From NCBI GenBank assembly GCA_938002965.1, contig CALKZY010000008.1, forward strand, positions 124,001-188,000: DNA of 64,000 nucleotides, written 5' to 3'. Source of the DNA: an uncultured Acidimicrobiales bacterium (GTDB taxonomy: Bacteria > Actinomycetota > Acidimicrobiia > Acidimicrobiales > SZUA-35). Made by a program: the position numbers and the translations under genes. Positions 61,201 to 64,000 of the stretch are shown one piece after another. Within the stretch, counting starts at the first letter, position 1, and every line of letters begins with the position of its first letter. The notes under the pieces are model-generated. The model did not search any database and was not told where the DNA came from. It saw nothing but the letters and a program-made list of their open reading frames with translations.

Positions 61201-62372
61201 GAGCTGGCTGCTAACTCAAGCCACGCTGCCCAATCGGTGGTGGGCTGGCCGCTGATGCAGCCGCTTGTCGGTGCCGCAGTGGGTGGGATTGGCGCGTGGC
61301 GGATGATCCCGAGGAGCATCGGCTGCGGGCAGACCGCCTGGCCGTAGGCACGAACCGAAAGATGCAGGTGAGGGCCAGTGGTGTTGCCCGCGCCTGGTGT
61401 GCCCGGTTGGCCTCCGCTTAGACCAAGAAGCTCACCGGCGGCGATAGGGTCGCCGACTTTCACGTTGACGAGTGACAGGTGGCAGTACGTGTAGCGCGCC
61501 CCGTCGATCCCGTCGATGATCACCGTGTTTCCGCAACGGCCAGACCCGCCTGGCGCATAGATGCCTGCGTTGCCAATGGCGACTGAAATCGTGCCGTCAG
61601 TCATGGCAAACAGCGACGTGCCCATCGGAAGCGCGATGTCCGCTGCTGGGTAGTCGTGGTGTGGACGGGTGGCGATCGCCTCAGTCGCATACCCCACTGG
61701 AACTGGGTATGCGTAGCCACCGACCAGCGGTCCGACAGCCGAAAGCGGACCGGTGTAGGTTGCCGCCCATTCCAAGACCAGTTCGACATATTCGGTCGAA
61801 CGGTTGTAGGCGAAGATCGCGGCTTCAATGTCGGTGATCGAGCCGTGGGGGCAGAGGTGGGCAACCGCGGCAGGTACTGCGTCGAAGATGTTCTGCGGAT
61901 CGCGAGTCCCATCGCCGTTGCCGTCCCTCCCGTAGATAGTCCATGACGTCGGGATGAATTGGAACGGTCCGACTGCACGATCCCAGACGCGGTCGCCGTC
62001 GAGGACGCCTTGATCTGTGTCGGTAATCGCAGCGGTTCCGTTCTGGCCATTCAGCGGAATGCCGATGATTGCTGGACGGACCACCCCGTCGGAGCCGATG
62101 GCGGCTCCACCGAAGCGGCCGTGGTTGGACTCGACCTTTCCGGTACCGGCGACAACCTGCCACGGGAGACCCGCACAGGTCGCTGCGTGTTGGACGTAGA
62201 GACTGAGTATTTGGGGCGGGATGTCTTCGATTGCCTCGGCGGACGGATCGAATATCGCCTGCCCGGCAGCAGCCGCGCTCGAAGCGGCGCCGCCAGCCAG
62301 CGATACCAAGGCGAAGAGCGCTACAAGCGGAGAAGTGAGAACCGCCAGCATCGCAACGACGATCTTTCCCAT
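61197..62372 (-). CDS. lytic transglycosylase plus M23 endopeptidase
   Basis: 391 residues from ATG 62372, coupled to the upstream frame by TGATG. A membrane helix (MGKIVVAMLAVLTSPLVALF) precedes a transglycosylase-like domain with the catalytic Glu in VVAGTGKVESNHGRFGG, and a C-terminal M23 metallo-endopeptidase domain with zinc ligands in RPHHDYPAADIALPMG and GPHLHLSVR. Such two-domain wall hydrolases open the peptidoglycan for conjugation in actinobacterial elements. Confidence 0.92.
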   Translation of the reverse strand: MGKIVVAMLAVLTSPLVALFALVSLAGGAASSAAAAGQAIFDPSAEAIEDIPPQILSLYVQHAATCAGLPWQVVAGTGKVESNHGRFGGAAIGSDGVVRPAIIGIPLNGQNGTAAITDTDQGVLDGDRVWDRAVGPFQFIPTSWTIYGRDGNGDGTRDPQNIFDAVPAAVAHLCPHGSITDIEAAIFAYNRSTEYVELVLEWAATYTGPLSAVGPLVGGYAYPVPVGYATEAIATRPHHDYPAADIALPMGTSLFAMTDGTISVAIGNAGIYAPGGSGRCGNTVIIDGIDGARYTYCHLSLVNVKVGDPIAAGELLGLSGGQPGTPGAGNTTGPHLHLSVRAYGQAVCPQPMLLGIIRHAPIPPTAAPTSGCISGQPTTDWAAWLELAASS

Positions 62373-62614
62373 CACGCCAGCTCCGCCGCCGAGTGGTCGG
62401 CAGTAGGTCCTAAAGATTGTGGCGACAGGCTCCAAGTCGGGTCGGAGGGGAGTTCAGCAAATGCTCTCGCGATCGCTTCTTCGAGGTCAGCGTTAGGAGA
62501 ATCAGCAGTTCCTGCGAAGGCGCACGAGAGCCCGGCCATTGCTGAACAACCGAGTGAAGCCTGCCGCCACATGTCCACCTGTGGCTTCGGCCTGAATCCC
62601 TCTGGGACAGGCAC
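62372..62614 (-). CDS. hypothetical 80-residue protein of mobile element
   Basis: GTG start at 62614, stop overlapping the hydrolase start (TGATG), which supports real translation. Sequence has no membrane helix; a small helical C-terminal half (LEEAIARAFAELPSDPTWSL). Family unknown. GAAGAAAA lies just upstream of the GTG. Confidence 0.55.
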   Translation of the reverse strand: MPVPEGFRPKPQVDMWRQASLGCSAMAGLSCAFAGTADSPNADLEEAIARAFAELPSDPTWSLSPQSLGPTADHSAAELA

Positions 62615-62932
62615 TTTTCTTCACGAACTGTGGTGTCCCAATGTCAGAATCAAGCGGACCACAGGTGGCTCATGCAGCGCTCGTCTTTCAACAAGGGTCT
62701 TTACAGTGACACAAGTCACCCCGTACAGTGGTCAAAAGGCAGCTGGATAACCACGCTGCGCGGTGGAACTAAAGGGGAGTTTGGGCGGAACGATGGATCC
62801 CAGGGCGATGACCGGTTCGTGTCACGTCGGTTTTGTACGGTCGGTTATCGACCTCTCGCTGACGGTGAGCACGCTATCCACGCACACGTGGCCTGTGTCA
62901 GTGCTCGTGCGGGACTGACCTAGGAGCCCCAC
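62615..62932. promoter_or_regulatory. divergent control region with Crp-like site
   Basis: 318 bases between the leftward hydrolase/excisionase/integrase set and the rightward lipoprotein. It holds an inverted repeat GTGA-six bases-TCAC at 62706-62719, the half-site spacing of Crp/Fnr-type operators. No gene seen. Confidence 0.4.
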
Positions 62933-63931
62933 ATGCGCCCCATCTACTTCGTTCTCATCCTGGCCGGTTTTCTGGCAGCGTGCGGCGGAAGCAGTGAAGC
63001 TGGTGGCGAGGGCGTGGTCAACAGTACGACGACTACTCCGCCTACGTCATCGACGGAAACTTCAGTGGTCGATGCTGTGGCTGAGACCAGCGAAGCACAG
63101 GCGCCTATCACCGACCCCAGCGCCGCTGTTGCCTCCTGGATAGCGCTATGGGATGGGGCGGAATCCCTCGCAACCGATCCGGATACTGCGCGCGCCGCTA
63201 TCCAGACGGTTGCCTCCGATCAGGTCTTTGAGCAGCTCGACACCATCTACAACCCAAGCGTTGGCGATGACGTTGCGGTCGACAGCACAGCTCGCATCTT
63301 CGTGAACGACCCCACAACAACGGTGAGCGCGCCCGGTGTCGTCGAGATCAACGACTGCATCTTCGAGTCGCCAAGAATCGGGAATGCCACTATCTGGTAT
63401 TCGGGAACTGCAGAACTAGTTGACGACACGTGGACAATCACGAGCCTCCAGCTGCGCAGCGAAATCGGTTGTGTGCCTTCGGCCATTGCCGAGGACGCGA
63501 TTGCCGGGTATGAGGCCTATTGGGACGCACGGGTCGAATTCTGGGACCCCGCTGATCCACAGAGTGATTTGCTGACGCAGAGGACCACGGGGATCCATCT
63601 TGATCTTCTGGAGGGCCTTCTTGTCGACCACCAAGGCGAAGGACTCGTGCTTCGAGGGCGGGCCCAAACCCGACCCGAGGTTGTCGAGGTTCGCTCATCA
63701 ACCGAGATCGCAATTCTCGATTGCGCCGTGCAGGACCCTGGTCGCGGTCTATACGACGCCGAGACGGGCGAACGGCTACCCGATATCCCCGCGGTGTCGG
63801 AAGGACAAACGGACCTGACCTCTGCGGTCATGATCTTCGAAGACGGAAGCTGGAAGGTTTCCGACGTACAAGGACAGGCGGACGTGTCATGCGATGCGGC
63901 ACCGACAGCACAGGGCTTACCTACCGTGTAG
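62933..63931 (+). CDS. putative lipoprotein of mobile element
   Basis: 332 residues. AGGAG lies six bases before ATG 62933. Signal peptide with lipobox (FVLILAGFLAAC-G) and a Thr/Ser-rich linker. The mature part contains two similar NTF2-like halves, each with an acidic helix and a W (SAAVASWIALWDGAESL; AIAGYEAYWDARVEFWD) and a cysteine in a strand (DCIFESP; ILDCAVQDP), resembling extracytoplasmic domains of conjugation proteins of the TcpC/VirB8 type; this resemblance is tentative. Next gene overlaps by 43 bases. Confidence 0.75.
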   Translation: MRPIYFVLILAGFLAACGGSSEAGGEGVVNSTTTTPPTSSTETSVVDAVAETSEAQAPITDPSAAVASWIALWDGAESLATDPDTARAAIQTVASDQVFEQLDTIYNPSVGDDVAVDSTARIFVNDPTTTVSAPGVVEINDCIFESPRIGNATIWYSGTAELVDDTWTITSLQLRSEIGCVPSAIAEDAIAGYEAYWDARVEFWDPADPQSDLLTQRTTGIHLDLLEGLLVDHQGEGLVLRGRAQTRPEVVEVRSSTEIAILDCAVQDPGRGLYDAETGERLPDIPAVSEGQTDLTSAVMIFEDGSWKVSDVQGQADVSCDAAPTAQGLPTV

Positions 63932-64000
63932 TCGCCGCCCTAGGGGTGGCGATCGCGCTGTTGTTCTTCACCGCGATCGCGCCTGCTGCAGCTCAAGAAG
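63889..64000 (+). CDS. secreted or membrane protein, 3' end outside window
   Basis: A frame from ATG 63889 runs out of the window. It encodes a clear signal peptide or membrane helix (VVAALGVAIALLFFTAIAP, then AAAQE). It overlaps the lipoprotein by 43 bases, typical of a transfer operon. Identity cannot be given. Confidence 0.55.
   Translation, partial: MRCGTDSTGLTYRVVAALGVAIALLFFTAIAPAAAQE

Larger units (their letters stand above)
44297..64000. mobile_element. accessory region, probable genomic island(s) and start of an ICE
   Basis: From the tRNA to the window end the genes are accessory: STAND/sugar cluster, nucleotide-enzyme/VWA operon, integrase, excisionase, conjugation-type peptidoglycan hydrolase. 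I found no copy of the tRNA 3' end elsewhere in the window, so the tRNA is not proven to be the attachment site. The integrase points left at 59.8 kb, which fits an element that begins near 59.6-59.8 kb and extends right, with 44.3-59.6 kb being a separate island. Confidence 0.45.

Noticed and set aside
1..64000. CRISPR array
   Set aside because: No regularly spaced repeats of 25-40 bases were seen; the repeats found are short and at most two or three copies.

Overview
The window reads as high-GC Actinomycetota, most likely class Acidimicrobiia. Pointers are two WhiB-type iron-sulfur regulators, a UPF0182 membrane giant, a DivIVA-like coiled-coil protein, a BTAD/AAA regulator, polyphosphate kinase next to a pst/phoU/two-component block, many GTG/TTG starts, and a secreted protease whose N-terminus carries a WRHPSE-type motif. 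The placement is inferred from gene content and not from a marker tree.

Positions 1-44.2 kb look like core chromosome. In order: the end of ilvB with ilvN; glpD; an enoyl-CoA hydratase and hpt; small membrane and NTF2-like genes, one of them frameshifted; a VWA protein and a lipoprotein; whiB, tatA and a second whiB; a ROK glucokinase, ppk and a Nudix hydrolase; pstC-pstA-pstB-phoU-histidine kinase-response regulator, without pstS; an MFS carrier, a zincin-like protein, an atypical SDR, a protease-like protein without its catalytic residues, and moaE; a PDZ-Lon protease, a DivIVA-like protein, UPF0182 and msrA; then a 1284-residue BTAD/ATPase/TPR regulator. Behind that regulator sit a 36-codon secreted micropeptide whose predicted mature form is TVDFM twice, several strong RNA hairpins, a possible pseudoknotted RNA, and the initiator tRNA gene.

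From the tRNA to the right edge the content is accessory. 44.6-50.8 kb (+) holds a SARP/NB-ARC/TPR regulator translationally coupled to a sugar cluster (hexapeptide acyltransferase, NagA, HAD phosphatase, ROK kinase). 50.7-59.6 kb (-) is a long, tightly overlapping gene string: an unknown protein, a PfkB kinase, a short class II ribonucleotide-reductase-like protein with an altered active-site motif, a Nudix hydrolase, then membrane, VWA, lipoprotein and OmpA-like proteins. 59.8-64 kb carries a tyrosine integrase, an excisionase-like protein, a transglycosylase/M23 peptidoglycan hydrolase and a lipoprotein, the usual start of an actinobacterial integrative conjugative element that continues past the window.

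The strongest candidates for an undescribed system are the nucleotide-enzyme plus VWA/OmpA operon (50.7-59.6 kb), the SARP-STAND sugar cluster (44.6-50.8 kb), and the TVDFM micropeptide with its structured RNA neighbourhood (43.5-44.15 kb). Three apparent frameshifts (about 7.62, 52.10 and 59.23 kb) may be real decay or assembly errors.
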